Source: Turnera subulata
Lineage: Eukaryota > Streptophyta > Magnoliopsida > Malpighiales > Passifloraceae
Assembly (NCBI GenBank): GCA_028386065.3
Contig: JAKUCV010002551.1
Coordinates: 191,594 to 255,593 of the forward strand
Direction of reading: 5' to 3'
Length of the DNA: 64,000 nucleotides
Part shown: positions 10,441 through 23,034 of the stretch, piece by piece
Position numbering within the stretch: the first letter of the stretch is position 1
How the letters are laid out: each line of letters starts with the position of its first letter
Made by a program: the position numbers and the translations under genes
Notes under the pieces: model-generated
The model's database searches: none
Seen by the model: the letters and a program-made list of their open reading frames with translations, nothing else
What the model was told of the DNA's origin: nothing

Positions 10441-12266
10441 CTAGTTTTTGTGCACGTGCGATGCACGTGATACAATTTTTTTTAAAACAATTTTATGATA
10501 ATTTAAAGATTTATTTTTTAAAAAAAATTAGGCGAAATATTTCTGTTATAATTTATAATTTTATATACAAATTAAAAATTATTAATATAATAATTACCTC
10601 ATATTTAACATCAAATAAATCATAACCTCTTCTAATAATATTTTTTGTATTACAAATATGAAATTAATATATTAAGCACAAAGACGGTTTATATGAAAAT
10701 TTTTGACATTTATAAATATGGAGCTAACATAAAGTTTGGAAAGTAAAGTGTATGCAATAGAATACTTTTAATTTTTTTCCTAATTTAACCTTCTTAAGAA
10801 TTGGTTGCATTTGACTATCTTCGTTTTTAATACAAAATCCGAGTTTTTTCTTTTTCATTTTGTTAGTTGTTTTCCGCAGTTTCTCTGCAATAAATCGTCT
10901 TTTTTTCCTATTCCACTCGTATGCTTTGTTCATCCTTATTAAAAAAATGTATTCTTCGTCTTTACAATCGATCAATTTTTTTTATTATTTTGCCTACAAA
11001 ATAAAAACTTAGATTTGTCAATACCTATTCCAAAATAGATAAGCTTTGACTTATCATTCATTATTTACCTCAGCTCCTAACATCGCAGTATAATTAGTCG
11101 CATCGCATCCGATTATCATGTTAGCCTCGTTGAATATGGATAACAATGCATCTTTTCCATCAGACACTTCGAGAGTCTTAGCATGTACTTATAAGATATG
11201 AATTGGATATGCTAAATAAAAATTTAAATATAAATATTTAGCAATGATAAGTCAATATTTGATTTTTACAATGCTCATATTGGTTTGTATCAATCATATC
11301 TATAGCATTTTTCTCCTTCACATGGTGCTTTATTGTCTGAAATATTTTTTTTTTCACACCTTTTGCATGCATGATACCTTGACTTTTTTTTGTTTATTAT
11401 CTTCATAATTTTAGCTTGGAATGACAAAATATAGGACCTACATGCATCCAATATTTTGGTTAATTCGAAACAAATATTATTGTGAAACTATATATACTAA
11501 CATTATTAAACCTATATACTTTATATTGTTGTTGTTCTAGTACTCATGTTTTATATATCCTATATTATAAATTTTGCAGCATCTTTCTTCCTTTTTGTTT
11601 TTGGTTGTTATGTAATTTGAATATCTTCTTTTTGTCATTTCTAAAGCTCGTTTAAAAAATTATTATATATTTTTTTTTCCGATGTTGCTTTTAACTGAAG
11701 AAGATAATACACTTACCACTCTTGAATGTGGATGGCTTCTTATATCTTTAGACTTATCATGATGGTTGCACTATATGTTGTTGACAGTTGGAACATACCT
11801 GAGAGTTAAATATAAATTTGTCAGTTACTATATATATATAATGCTTCCAAACAATTTTCATAAATCGTTTACCATTATAATATGCTATTCTGATAGATGT
11901 CTGATATTGCAAATAACTGATTTTTATCTTCATTATCATATAATTTTTGATCCTCCTGCTCCGCCAAATCACCCAATAGGATTAGTATTAATTGTTCATT
12001 CCTGAATATAAAATAATAATTAGTATTAAATAAAGAAAAATATTATAGGTAAAAGCTATTATGCATAATTTATTTGTTTTTTTTTACTTTGCATTTATCT
12101 TTTCTATCAGACATTTCGAGTCTTAGTATGTACCTATAAGAAATGAATTGGTATATAAAATGAAAATTTAAATTTAAATATTTAGCAATGATAAATTATT
12201 GTTTGATTTTTATAATGCTCATACATTGGTTTGTCCATTGGTTTGTTATCAACGATATTTTTTGTT
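10441..12266 (-). mobile_element. Helitron (copy A), 3' end and subterminal region
   Basis: On the minus strand this ends in a perfect 7-bp stem hairpin (forward CACGTGC GAT GCACGTG), about 10 nt, then CTAG, followed by T. That is exactly the plant Helitron 3' terminus (hairpin, CTRR, insertion before T). The next 1.2 kb, rightward, matches 12267-12900 plus 17576-17900 collinearly, showing two copies of one family. A third partial repeat of the 11150-11310 segment occurs at 12100-12266. The 5' end of this copy was not located. Confidence 0.75.
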
Positions 12267-14214
12267 CTAGTTTTTGTGCACGTGCGATGCACGTGGTACA
12301 ATTTTTTATTTTCAAAAACAACTTTTTCGATAATTAGAAGATTTTATAAATATTTTTTAAAATAGTTGAAAAATTTCAATTAAAATTTATAATTTCATAA
12401 ATAAACTAAAAATTATCAATATAATAATTACTTCATATTTAGCATCAATAAAATAATTACCTCTACCAATAATATTTTCTGTATTATAATTAAATTGTAA
12501 TATATTAAGCATGAATACAGTTTATATGAAAAACTTTGACATTTGTAAATGTTAACTAACATAAAATTTGAAAAGTAAAGTGTATGCAATAGAACACTTT
12601 TAATTTTTTTCTAGTTTAACTTTCTTAAGAATTGGTTGCATGTCTTCGTCTTCAATAAAAATCCAAGCTTTTTCTTTTTCATTTTTTTCTTTAGTAGTTA
12701 CCTTTTGCACTTCCTTTATAACAAATTGTCCATTTTCCCTATTCCAGTCGTTTGCTTTGTAGTCTTAGCATGGACCTACAAGATATGAATGGGATATGTT
12801 AAATATAAATTTAAATATAAATATTTAGTGAAGATAAGTCACTGTTTAATTTTTATATTGCTCGTACCTTGGTTTATATCCTTCATATCCCTTGCATTTT
12901 TGAAACACCCCGACCCAAATTTACTCAACAAACAGTAATTACCAAATAACAATGCCGACACGTGGCACAGACAGTAAATACAACAGAAAAATCCGGCCCA
13001 ACGGCCCAAAGATAATATCATGTCACCCGACCCCGGGTACAACAGTATCATAAGCACAGCGGAAGCAATTTTAATAATACAACGATAGTATGAATCGACT
13101 CGATGCAACTATGGATCCAGATCTGTCAGAGGAGATGCCACAGCCTGCCATGATGCATACCTGCACAGAGAACAAAGTAGCCTGCCGATGGGGCAGGTGA
13201 GGGGTGAGATTTCCATAATCCCACCGACACATAACCCATGATGAACAACATAGCATTTACTTATCAGTCAAGAACACATCAGAACGGTATACAAGTAGTG
13301 AACAAAACACTGATCAAATACAGCCACAAAGAACAATGCGGACTATGCAAATGTCCACCCCATCGACTATGCAATGCTCTGACCATCTAATACTGACTGT
13401 ACCATACACTAGTGCCCGACCAGGACACTTCAACTCGACTATGTAATGGGTATCCGACCCGGTCTCAACAGACTATATAATACATACTCTAGTCCTGACA
13501 GACTATACTCAACAGAGGCTCCTCATCGCATGGTAACATACCGATACTGTGCTTGCTGATCATCTAACCCGGTACCAAAACAAACTCAAATCACATGAGC
13601 CTCGCTCACCGGGTAGCCGGCAACCTGCACGGACAATACCCAACCAATATCACAAACCGATCCCCGGATAGAATCACAACACAACACGGTAACAGCAGTC
13701 ACCACAGCAACTCGTAACCACTACAACAACAATTCTCATTAATCCCGATCTCTGGGTATCGACATACCCTTAGAAATAATAATTACCCAACCGTCGACCA
13801 CAGCCGACAACCATCATATCTCGTTATCCGCTTGAAAACGACAAGTGGTACTCATCTGACAATTAACAAAGAAACCGACAACTAACATAGGACAACTGGC
13901 AACCGATGCCAACAACAATAGACTACTCACGACCAATGGCCACAACATAAATCCGCAAGCCGACCACCGATGCCGACCACGGTCAACCGACTATACTGAC
14001 AACCTCCCAGGGTATGATCATGAGACAACATGCATATGAACATATCACATCACAGCCCAACAAGCAAAAAACACATCTTAGACAAGACTGAGCCAAGGCC
14101 AAAAGAATATCTTTTATTATTACCAATTTTATCTTCCGGGCCCCGTGACTGGACAAGATAGAGGTCAGACCTGGATATCAACATATTTCGGATGCCAGAC
14201 CAAATCCAAGAGAG

Positions 14215-14320
14215 CCCAGGGATCGACATCCCAAAAATACGAACCCAGGGATAGACATCTCAAAAGAGAACCCAGGGATAGACATCCCAAATATATCAAC
14301 GGGATAGACATCCCAAGCAT
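14215..14320 (-). repeat. Short tandem repeat GGGATGTCTATCCC in solo LTR
   Basis: Four degenerate copies of a palindromic-looking motif (forward GGGATAGACATCCC) at roughly 25-30 bp intervals. The LTR at 62040 has three copies of GGGATGTTTATCCC at 63881-63958 in the same relative place, downstream of the exon-like block. Confidence 0.7.
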
Positions 14321-14730
14321 AGACATGCTTACCACAAGAACCCAGGTCAAGGCCACCACGAAAAAGTCTTTACCCATCGAGTCAGACCACTACTTTCCAA
14401 GTGACATTAAAGTCGTCAACACATTTTCCAATTATCCAATTTCTATTTCCAATATCCGTTATCAATTTCCCATGGTCAATAGTCCAACAACAATCACATC
14501 AACAATAAGCACGGCAGTCAAATATCCAACAGTGGATATCTCAGCAGTTCAATCAAACAACAAAGCACACAAGGTATTGCGGCACATATCAAAGGAAATC
14601 CACTCAATAAATATCAGCAAATATCACAAAGTCATCAACAACAATAAACATAAGATGCGATGGAACCTATGTAGTTCCAAGACCAACCATCCCGGCTATC
14701 ACGGGTGGAATGACGTATATGCAACCTCAC

Positions 14731-14806
14731 CTGAACCGTTTATCAGTTATGAAATCTTCTCGGGTTTCCACAGTCGGTTCCTCGGGCAACTGTTCAGTAT
14801 CGATTC
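14731..14806 (-). other. 76-nt exon-like module in solo LTR
   Basis: On the minus strand, TTACATAG precedes and GTGAGG follows a 76-nt block containing CAGTTGCCCGAGGAACCG. One frame is open and reads IDTEQLPEEPTVE. The LTR at 62040 has a 76-nt block at 63707-63782 with the same flanking splice signals, about 55 percent identity and a frame reading DIRQFPEEPALD. Conservation of length, splice sites and frame suggests a real exon of LTR-driven transcripts. Confidence 0.55.
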
Positions 14807-16390
14807 CTATGTAACAAATAATAGCATGTACACATAAGATGCATATAAACTTGATATGCATATGATATGCAATAAAACATCAACCTGGCTCGGTCTCGGT
14901 TACCTCGTTATCATCGTTCCGAAACCGTTTCCATTTAACATTGCTTTTACCGCTGTAGGGTATTTATAATTCATAAAATAATCATAGTTGAAATACAATA
15001 TAAAATAAATGGTATTTCATAAAATAATTCATCTCGATAAAATAATAATGGATATACATACCTTTAGTAATTGAGGTTTATAAATTAGTGAAGATAATTA
15101 AATACATGAATAATGTACTAAACACCAATTCGATAATAAAAACCGTTTAAATAAAGTAGTACCATTGGTAGTAAGTTAGCTTAGCCAATCGTATGGTATA
15201 AAATATTTGCATCGTAATATTGCAAGGGTGATACTTATAATTTCATAAATACTTATAAACCAATAATTATTAAATAATAGGATTAATAAAATTAACGAGT
15301 GAAAGATACATTATGGTCTAGTATTTATCAAAGTAATACCACTATAAGATATAATGTATCCATAAAATAAATTTATACGACTATATATATTAGACTTATA
15401 AATACATAGTTAAAGCCCAAAATAATATCGTTCTTAATCCGTAATTTAAATCATCAATTACATATTTATACATTGCCCATTTATATGGTATATCATATAT
15501 ATACTCAAAAGTATATATTTTTATAATCCAAAATAGAATTACATAATTATAATCTACAATAAGATTATGGCCCAATATTATTTAGCTAATGAAAATATCT
15601 ATAGCACGGTATATACATATATAGAATAAAACTTGGTAAATCAAATAAGTTATGGCCTGATACTAATTAGCCTATAAGAATGAAAATAAATATAGTAGAA
15701 ATGTACTTATATAAATCTGACTCTTAATAATATTATCTCAATTAAAAAGTAGTTAAATAAGTTTCAGAAATTAAGTTCGGTAGGCCTTCACGAACGTTTA
15801 GCCCAATCGAGGTAAAGCTAATATTAACATAATTCCGAAAATTAAGTAAATAGAAAACTTAATTAAAATAAACAACAAGGGCCTTTTATTATTTAGCCCA
15901 ATCAGAAAATAAGATTATAAATTAAAAACTAAAAATAAATAAAACACAAATAGGATTAAAAGTTAGTATGGATTAATTAGATTAAATCACCATTTTAATT
16001 AAGACCGTTAAAGGTCCGGGTCCGTTAACGTTGTTCGGGTTCGTAAATATGCATATGTCCAAAGGTTCGGGTTTTACCCAAAGAGTCGTTTCCGGGCTCG
16101 CCGGAAAATTCTCGGGATGCCGGAAACCCGCCGGATTCCGGCCAAGTTACTGTTCACGGCAGAATCAAAACATCCAATGTCCACTGTTACTGTCCACGCA
16201 CCCTTTCAGCCACTTCCCTGTTACTATTCATCATCAACCAACATCCAACACCCATGCATCTACCGACACCCGTCCCACAACCAAAAACAGCAACCAGATA
16301 GGATCAGTTCAATCAAACATGAATCAGTTTAGGGGAAGAAAGAAAAGAACAACAAAAGGAGAAAGGGGCAGGGATTGTTGTGGGTCTTAC

Positions 16391-17170
16391 CCACACAACC
16401 ACGAGATCGGCGACGGAGTGGTGTCTAGTGGCTGTTGTCGCGGCGGAAAGGGGATGAAGGAGAGAAATTGGGCCGGCGTTCGCGTCTGCTGGAGGCTACG
16501 AAGAGAGCAGGAGCGACGGCTTCAAGCAGAGACAAGGTTGTGGGCGACAGCTCGTCGCGGCGGCGAAGGAGAGGGGAAAGAGAGAGAAACCGGTGACTGG
16601 GAGCGGTCGGCGGTGGTGTGTGCGAGCCGGGTAGAAGAAAGAAAAGAGTAGGAAGAGAAGGAAGAAGAATGGGTGTGGGGGGCCAGCTGCAGGTGGAGGA
16701 AGGTCGCGGCGACGACTCGACTTGTCGTGGTGGTGGCGTCATCCGGTTGCAGCGGTAGATCGGAAGTGAGGCAGCAGCACGGGGCGAGGGCGACGACAAC
16801 CTGAGGCGTGTGGGGGTGGAGGCATGGAAGGAGAAGGGAATGGAGGAAGAGGAAGAAGTTGGCAGTGGCGTGAGGGGAAGGAATCTGGAGGAGAAATTAA
16901 AGGAGAAGAAAGGATTAAGAAAAAAGTTAGTGGAGATGGTGGAGGTGAGTGGGTTTGGTGGGGAAAAGTGGGTGTGGCCGGTAAGAGAAAGTGGGAAGAA
17001 AATTGTAGGAAGAAAGAGAAAAGAAGCAAAGTTGTGGGGGAGGAGCTGGAAAGGAAAAAGGGAATGAGGAAAAAAAAAGGAAAAAAAAAGCTAAGGAAAA
17101 AAAATAAAAATAAAAAAAATAAAGAGATGGGTGGAATGAATTATGTTGTCGGGAAAATGAAAGAGTGAAA
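16391..17170 (-). other. Pyrimidine-rich leader-like block of the solo LTR with downstream splice-donor-like site
   Basis: On the minus strand a long C/T-rich stretch turns into GC-rich sequence. It ends at a good 5' splice-site match (GTAAGA, forward TCTTAC 16385-16390) preceded by GTGGTTGTGTGG. The related LTR at 62040 has the same order and a GTGAGT at 62915-62920 after GGGTTGTGG. Open frames here are low-complexity Pro/Ser/His and are not claimed as proteins. Confidence 0.45.
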
Positions 17171-17869
17171 AGAAAAGAAATGATGAAAAGGGTAAAAGGA
17201 TCGTAAGGGTATATCCGTCTTTTCAAATTTTCCGTCCCGAATCCAAAAATACGACTTGGGTTCGAAAAATCCGATTAATCATCTCAAGCACTGTCCAAGT
17301 CTCGGAATTCAAAACCGAGGCTCGGTAAGCTATAAAGGATGCTCGGAATCCCTGAGTAATTCCTCGGAATTAATTCCGAGGCTCGGTTAGTGGAAGGTGC
17401 TCTAAAACGTCATACATCCTCAGCGATCGAAACGAAGCTCGATTTCTCCCGGTAAAACTCTCAAAATTAACTCAAGATGGTAGAATGCTCGATTAACCGT
17501 GATAAAAATTTATTTACCACAGTAAGAGTCAAAACAACTCGATAAATTTTCAAAAATTTTACCCGGGTCGTTACAATTTTTCTCATTAACATCGTGCTTT
17601 GTTGTCGAAAACATTTATTTTTTTCTACGTCTTTTGCATGATGATACCATGATTTTTCTTTATTTATTACCTCCATAATTTTAACTTGAAATGAACAATA
17701 TAGGACCTACATACATTTAATATTTTGGTAAATACAAAAAAAATATTGTTGTGAAAGTATATATATATTAACATTGTTAAACTTATATACTTACCTTATT
17801 GTTGTTGCAGTGCTCATGTTTTGTATATCCCATATTGTAAATTATGCAGCATCTTTTATCTTTTTTTTT

Positions 17870-18351
17870 ATTGTCTTGTACCACCACCAATTACGACAAC
17901 TTTTCCTCTTAAAGGTTCTTCACTATTAGTCACGAAATGTCCAATCTACTATTTGTATAGCAAACCGCTTTGCCATTGATGTTTCATCTGACATAATAAC
18001 TCTTGCCTTTCTCATCAATTGTATAGTTGAATCTTGCTTTGACTTCTTACACAAAGTTGTTTCATCAGTGATGATCGGAATATCGAAACATGAGTGAGTT
18101 GTTCGTCCACCAGGCGTAATTGCTGCAGCACCACATGTTGTAGTTACAAGTGCTATCATCCCTCTAGATCTGATTTTTGCAAGTAATTGACGATATAAAA
18201 ATATTTTTCCAGTCCCTCCTAGGCCGTTTGCAAAAAATATCCCATTGTTTCCAATGTATATTTTCTCCATAATCATCTTAAAAGCATTCTCTTGCTCAGG
18301 ATTTAACTTAGCATGCGCTCCCAAATCTTCCAAAGGGATATTGATTGACAT
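17870..18351 (-). pseudogene. Helitron Rep/helicase (PIF1-like helicase domain) fragment
   Basis: Minus-strand frame of 141 codons (18351-17926). It shows LNPEQENAF, a Walker A motif GLGGTGKIF (canonical GPGGTGKTF, so the Lys is kept but the following Thr is Ile), PGGRTTHSCF as motif Ia context, and Walker B-like VIMSDETSM. These match the 5'-3' PIF1-type helicase of plant Helitrons, which acts with the HUH Rep nuclease in rolling-circle transposition. After 17926 homology continues in another frame (KVVVIGGG, motif III region) to about 17870 and then runs into noncoding 3' DNA. The Rep nuclease part and most C-terminal helicase motifs are missing, so this copy is dead. Confidence 0.8.
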
Positions 18352-20094
18352 TTTCTCAATAATTTCTTACAAAAGACAGTATGAATAGTTAGATTATTTA
18401 ATTAGATATAATTATTTAAATTAATGAATAGTTAGTATACTTGCCTATTAGCTTTCGTTTCTCACATCTGTTAGCATCACCAAATTCGACGAAGTTGTAT
18501 TTTAGTACATCAGTTGAAATCGGAGTTGGGGCCTCTTTTGCGATTGTTAAGTTTGATAATATTATTTCCACATTTTGGTTAATTGTTGCATATTTTATTT
18601 TGAATTTGGCCTTTTTGCCGTTTTATTCATGATAAAGCAAGTTTTGTCTTTCTGAAACATTTCTTTGAATTTTGCCACTCATTCACTAAACATTGTAGCT
18701 TGTATCTTTGTTTTCTTTAGATATGTGCTAGAAATTAATATTAAAATATACATATTATTTGTGTAGTTAAGATATTATTATAAAAATAAATGATAGGTAT
18801 GCATATATTTTTTATAATGTATTTTTACCTAATTATTTACAAAAACTTTCCATTTTTCACCTTGTGATCTTTCATTACTATAGAAGTCTATAAAACCTCC
18901 CCTCGTCTCATAATCAATACTTTGAGGTTGAACTTTTTTTTATTTTCCTGCAACTTCTCTTGTAATTTTATTTATGGGATGCACTGTAGCTCCTCGATAA
19001 ATTTTTTCATCACAGAAAAATAATATTAAAAATAAAATTAAAAATAACAATATTATAATAATAAACTTCTATTGACCTGCATTAATTAATAACTAAGGCA
19101 ATAAATCTGTAGAACTAAGAATTGATATAGGATTTGATGTAGAGTTAAATAATACAAATTATATTTTATATTGATGATTTAGATCCAATATTACCTTAAT
19201 TTTTTTGTTTAAAAATAAACAAACCAAAAGATTAATTGTTTGAGAGTAAAGTATGGACTGTGTGGGTTTAAAAAACCAAACGAAGGAAACAAAGTGAATA
19301 GGCATAAGTTAGAGAATCTGCGACAATTAAAAATTACGAATATGTGAATTTTCAATTAAAATTAAATTATTTCTCTTTCAACGATAATTTTGATATGGAT
19401 AAAATTAAATTCCCTCAATCCTATACTCCTGAATGTACGCCTAAAATTCCACCACATTTACGTTAAAAATTATTCAGGTAGAAGATGATACATACCTTAG
19501 TGTTAATGCTTGTATTTTGTTATCGGTTTGCTTGGAGGAGTGTGACTGAAAAAAAAACAAATAAATATATACACACAGGACATGACCGTCATTAATCCTA
19601 TTCTTTTTTGGATGAGATTCATCCACTACACTCATGTGCGCGATCCCAAATCCATAGGAGCAAAGCTTGGATAACGAATGGGAAATAAAAAAAGAAAGTA
19701 ATAGTTGAAGAGAAAATCTTAGATGGAGTAGGAAACTTAATTACCCTAACAACTAACAAATCATCAATTAAATTGAAAATTACCTCATCCATAAGTTAAT
19801 CGTCATCAACATATGTTTTTGAGATTCTATATATCCAGCTATGGATGTGTTACTGCACTAAATATATACTAGTACAGTACCCGTCGGTTCCACAGGATTG
19901 TTATTTTCCTTTCTACTTATTCTATTTTTGTTGACCCAAAAAACTGAAGTTTATATTAGTACTTTACAGGTAGGTATTGATTGGTTTCTTTGACCACCTT
20001 GAAATTTGAGATTTTGTAAACCAATCCCTCATGCAATTTGGCCCGAAAATATTGTATAAAGATTTTCTTTATTACAACATGCATCATTGAACCC
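18352..20094 (-). other. Helitron interior, noncoding or too decayed to read
   Basis: AT-rich sequence upstream (minus sense) of the helicase relic. No coherent frame or conserved Rep motif was seen. It contains a SINE 3' fragment at 19605-19690. Confidence 0.4.
19605..19690 (+). mobile_element. SINE 3' fragment
   Basis: Shares CACTCATGTGCGCGATCCCA, AGCAAAGCTTGGATAACGA and an A-rich tail with the 3' third of the SINE-like element at 8440-8690. Confidence 0.5.
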
Positions 20095-21830
20095 TGGAAA
20101 TATAATACAATGAAAAAAATAGAAAAAGAAAAAAATTATAAAAAATATAAATATAAATAAATCAGAACAATTTTAAAAAACAAACACAAAGCAAAAAAAA
20201 GCTAAATTGTATATAATTCTAAAAAATTAAAAAAACTAACAAAATTCCCTTAAAAAACATGAAAATAATAAATGAATTAGGGAAACTAAAAAAACACAAC
20301 AATAATGCCAAAAAAGAAAATAATAATATAAAATAATTAATTTCAAATTTTTTTAACTGCTGAAAATTTAAGAGGCATGTAACATTTTTTTATTTTAATA
20401 ATTAAACTACTTAATATTTAATTTTTAATATCAAATAAAATGCTATATATATTCAAGAAAAATTAGAAACTATCACAAAGGAAGGAAAAAAATATATTAT
20501 AATTCTGAAAAAAAACACAACGCCAAAAAAATTAAAGCAGGAAAATAATGAATAAATCAAGAATATTAAAAAAACAAACACAATGCCAAAAAAATTAAAA
20601 CGTAAAAGTAATAAATAATTCTAAAAAATTTTGAAACACAAAACCAATGAAATGAAAAAAAAGAGAAAATATTAAACTAATCTGAAAAAAACAAATACAA
20701 CGAAAAGTAATGTTATCGTGAATTTATTTGATAATATTAAAAAATTAAAAAAAGAAAAACATTGCCAAAAAAATGGAAATATATTATAATGTTCAGGGAA
20801 AAAACTAACACAATGTACAAAAAACAGGAAAATAATATTTAATTCAAGAAAATTGAAAAAAATAAACTAATGCAATGTAAAAGAAAATAGCAAAAAAAAA
20901 TAATTCAAGGAAATTAAAAAAACCAACATAGTTCCAAAAAACTGAAAAATATTGTATAGTATTGTAAAAGAACTACTGCATTGGAAGGGAAAAAAATATA
21001 TTATAAATGAGGAAAAAAATACAATACAAACAAAAAATATAAATATATATATAAAACTGAAAAATTTTAAAAGACCAATACAATGTAAAGGAAATAATAT
21101 AAAAATAGAAAAAAATTAAAACAAATCCAACGGAAAATAATATTGCTGTGATTTTTTTGACAGTAATTTCCGAAAAATTAAATAATAATGGAAAAAAGAA
21201 AATGAAATAAGCATACCTTTGATTCAATTAGAACCAAATCTAAACTGATAAGAAGATTTTGTAATTTGGTATTCAAGGACTTCCACATCCTTGAAACCCT
21301 AACTTGTATTGTCCATTAACCCTTGTGAGGGGTCAATTCATTCAATGTGTGAATATTCATTCTCCTGAAAAAAAATAATATATTGTACAAATTTAAATAT
21401 ACAATTAAAGTATAACACAAAAAAGTGTTAATACTAAAAAGTATTTGCTTTTATATAAATTCTAAAAAATGTTAATACTTACTAACATTCATACTGAAAG
21501 AAAGAAAGTAAAAAAAAGTAAAAAACAGAAAACTAATACAGGAAAATAATATTTAATTCAAGAAAATTGAAAAAAAATTAACACAATGCCAAAAAACTGA
21601 AAAATAATATAAAATACTGGAAAATTTTAAAAAACTAATGCAATGTAAAATAAAATAGGAAAAAATATTAAATTCAAGGAAATTAAAAAAAAATCAACAT
21701 AATGCCAAAAAACTAGAAAATATAATAAAATATTGGTAAAGAAAACTAATGCAATGGAAGGGAAAAAAATATATATTATAAATGAGGGGAAAAAAGAAAT
21801 ACCATACAAAAAAAATATAAAAATATAAAA
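20095..21830. repeat. A-rich degenerate tandem repeats
   Basis: About 1.7 kb of strongly A-biased DNA built from degenerate, irregular repeats of a phrase like ACACAATGCCAAAAAACTGAA alternating with AT runs (unit roughly 45-60 bp). It is interrupted by about 200 bp of non-repetitive sequence at 21210-21480. It lies inside the Helitron. Open frames here on the minus strand (20973-21227, 21627-22127) are Phe/Ile/Tyr-rich shadows. Confidence 0.6.
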
Positions 21831-21854
21831 AAAATTTCTCAAACATAGATACTT

Positions 21855-22103
21855 AAAAATCAAAATAGAATTGAAAAGAAACTGTAAAACACTGAAACTG
21901 TATCTGGAGTTCATCGTACTGACATCCGGTTTTTCTCTGTGTGTTTTTACTTTTTTATTTCTCAAAAGAGACTGTATGAGACACACAAAAATAGAATTGT
22001 AAAGAAACTGTAAAACACAGGAACTGTATCCGGATTTCATTGTACTGACATCTGAATTTCTCTGTGTGTTTTCACTTCTTTGTTTCTCAAAAGAAACTGT
22101 ATG
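21855..22103. repeat. Two tandem copies of a ~130-bp repeat, third copy continues at 58474-58620
   Basis: Both copies contain GAAACTGTAAAACAC, CTGTATC.GG, GTACTGACATC and TTTCTCAAAAGA.ACTGTATG. A third copy at 58490-58610 lies on the other side of the 36-kb insertion. This proves that 22103 and 58474 were once adjacent. Confidence 0.85.
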
Positions 22104-23034
22104 TGTGAATACCCGACCCAAAATCACTTGGGCCTACTCACCTTTCCTTCACACCTTCTTCATAACCATCATCCAACATCTTTGGAGTCGCAAACCAAAT
22201 TTTATTAAGGGACAAAAACTTGGGAAAAACCCTTCATGTGACTCCATTTAGGCAACTGGATAACGAACCAAAGATGCTGGACCCGGGGATTCGTCATGGA
22301 TGGGAAGGTGTTAAGCACCCATCCATGTTGGGGCGAAACTTTGTGCAATTAAAGGATTATGTATGCCTTGTGCAAGTGTGCAAGTGTGAAGACCAAAACA
22401 CATAATAACAGAATATTAAAAAGAAAGGGGAGAAGAAGAAGATTGGGGTTGAGTTTCCACCACTAGAAACCACCTACGTACACCGGCAACCGGGTTCAAA
22501 GCCCACGTAGTTCTTGACATGGCATCACAACAATCACATCATCATCAACATCAACATCTCAACAAAAATTGGTCAGACAAAAAGGGATTAGGATTACCTC
22601 TTGTAGCCCTCCTCTAGCTCCTCGGTTTGGGTTGTGCCTCCCACACAATTTCCTCCCACTCCTCAACTCAATCTTGGAGTTCTTCTTGATTTTCCCCTTT
22701 TGCTGCCTTCAATGGATGATGCTACCCACAAAATTCTGCCAGGATTTTGCCTATGGAACTATTTCCTAAGCTTGGAGAGAAAGAGTTTCTCCAAGCTTCA
22801 AAGCTTTGTGAAGAGTGTTTGTGTAATAGAATGTGTGTACTTTGAAATGTGAGAGGAGGGTCCTATTTATAGTATTCTGGGTAGCCTAGGGGCGTGGACC
22901 AACTTAATGATCAAGGTAATGGCCAAAAATCTGGGCCAAAACCGAGTAGAATCAGATTACGGGCGAAAATCGGGGAGAAAACGCGTTTCTGGGGGTGCAT
23001 GACCGCCATGGCCGGCGGTCATCCTATGGATGAC
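22104..23034 (-). repeat. Tat-like element 3' LTR, distal half
   Basis: Matches 56863-57792 almost base for base, ending at ATGAC, the target duplication of the Athila-like element. A TATA-containing CTATTTATAG is present near 22863. Confidence 0.9.

Larger units (their letters stand above)
12901..17575 (-). mobile_element. Giant solo LTR (about 4.7 kb), probably Ty3/gypsy
   Basis: TG...CA ends with near-inverted termini (minus-strand start TGTAACGACCCGGG, end GGGTCGGGGTGTTTCA). Perfect 5-bp duplications ATTTT lie at 12896-12900 and 17576-17580. It interrupts the Helitron, whose sequence continues collinearly on both sides. No gag/pol, primer site or second LTR was seen inside, so it is best read as a solo LTR left by LTR-LTR recombination. 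Long LTRs with these ends resemble chromovirus (Tekay/Del-like) LTRs; that lineage is inference. Its internal architecture matches the LTR starting at 62040. The plus-strand 230-aa frame at 14145-14837 is an accidental reading of its repeats. Confidence 0.82.

Noticed and set aside
14145..14837. 230-aa plus-strand open frame
   Set aside because: It reads the non-sense strand of the giant LTR, including its tandem repeats, and has no recognisable domain.
16031..17226. Several long overlapping frames on both strands
   Set aside because: Low-complexity Arg/Gly/Lys or Pro/Ser translations of a purine/pyrimidine-rich LTR block; frames on both strands stay open only because of base bias.
19869..19905. 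CTAGTACAGTACCCGTCGG as another Helitron 3' end
   Set aside because: It resembles some Helitron ends but the hairpin stem is poor and there is no matching subterminal sequence, unlike the ends at 10441, 12267 and 60065.
20973..22127. Minus-strand Phe/Ile/Tyr-rich frames
   Set aside because: Translations of the A-rich degenerate repeats; no motif or start context.
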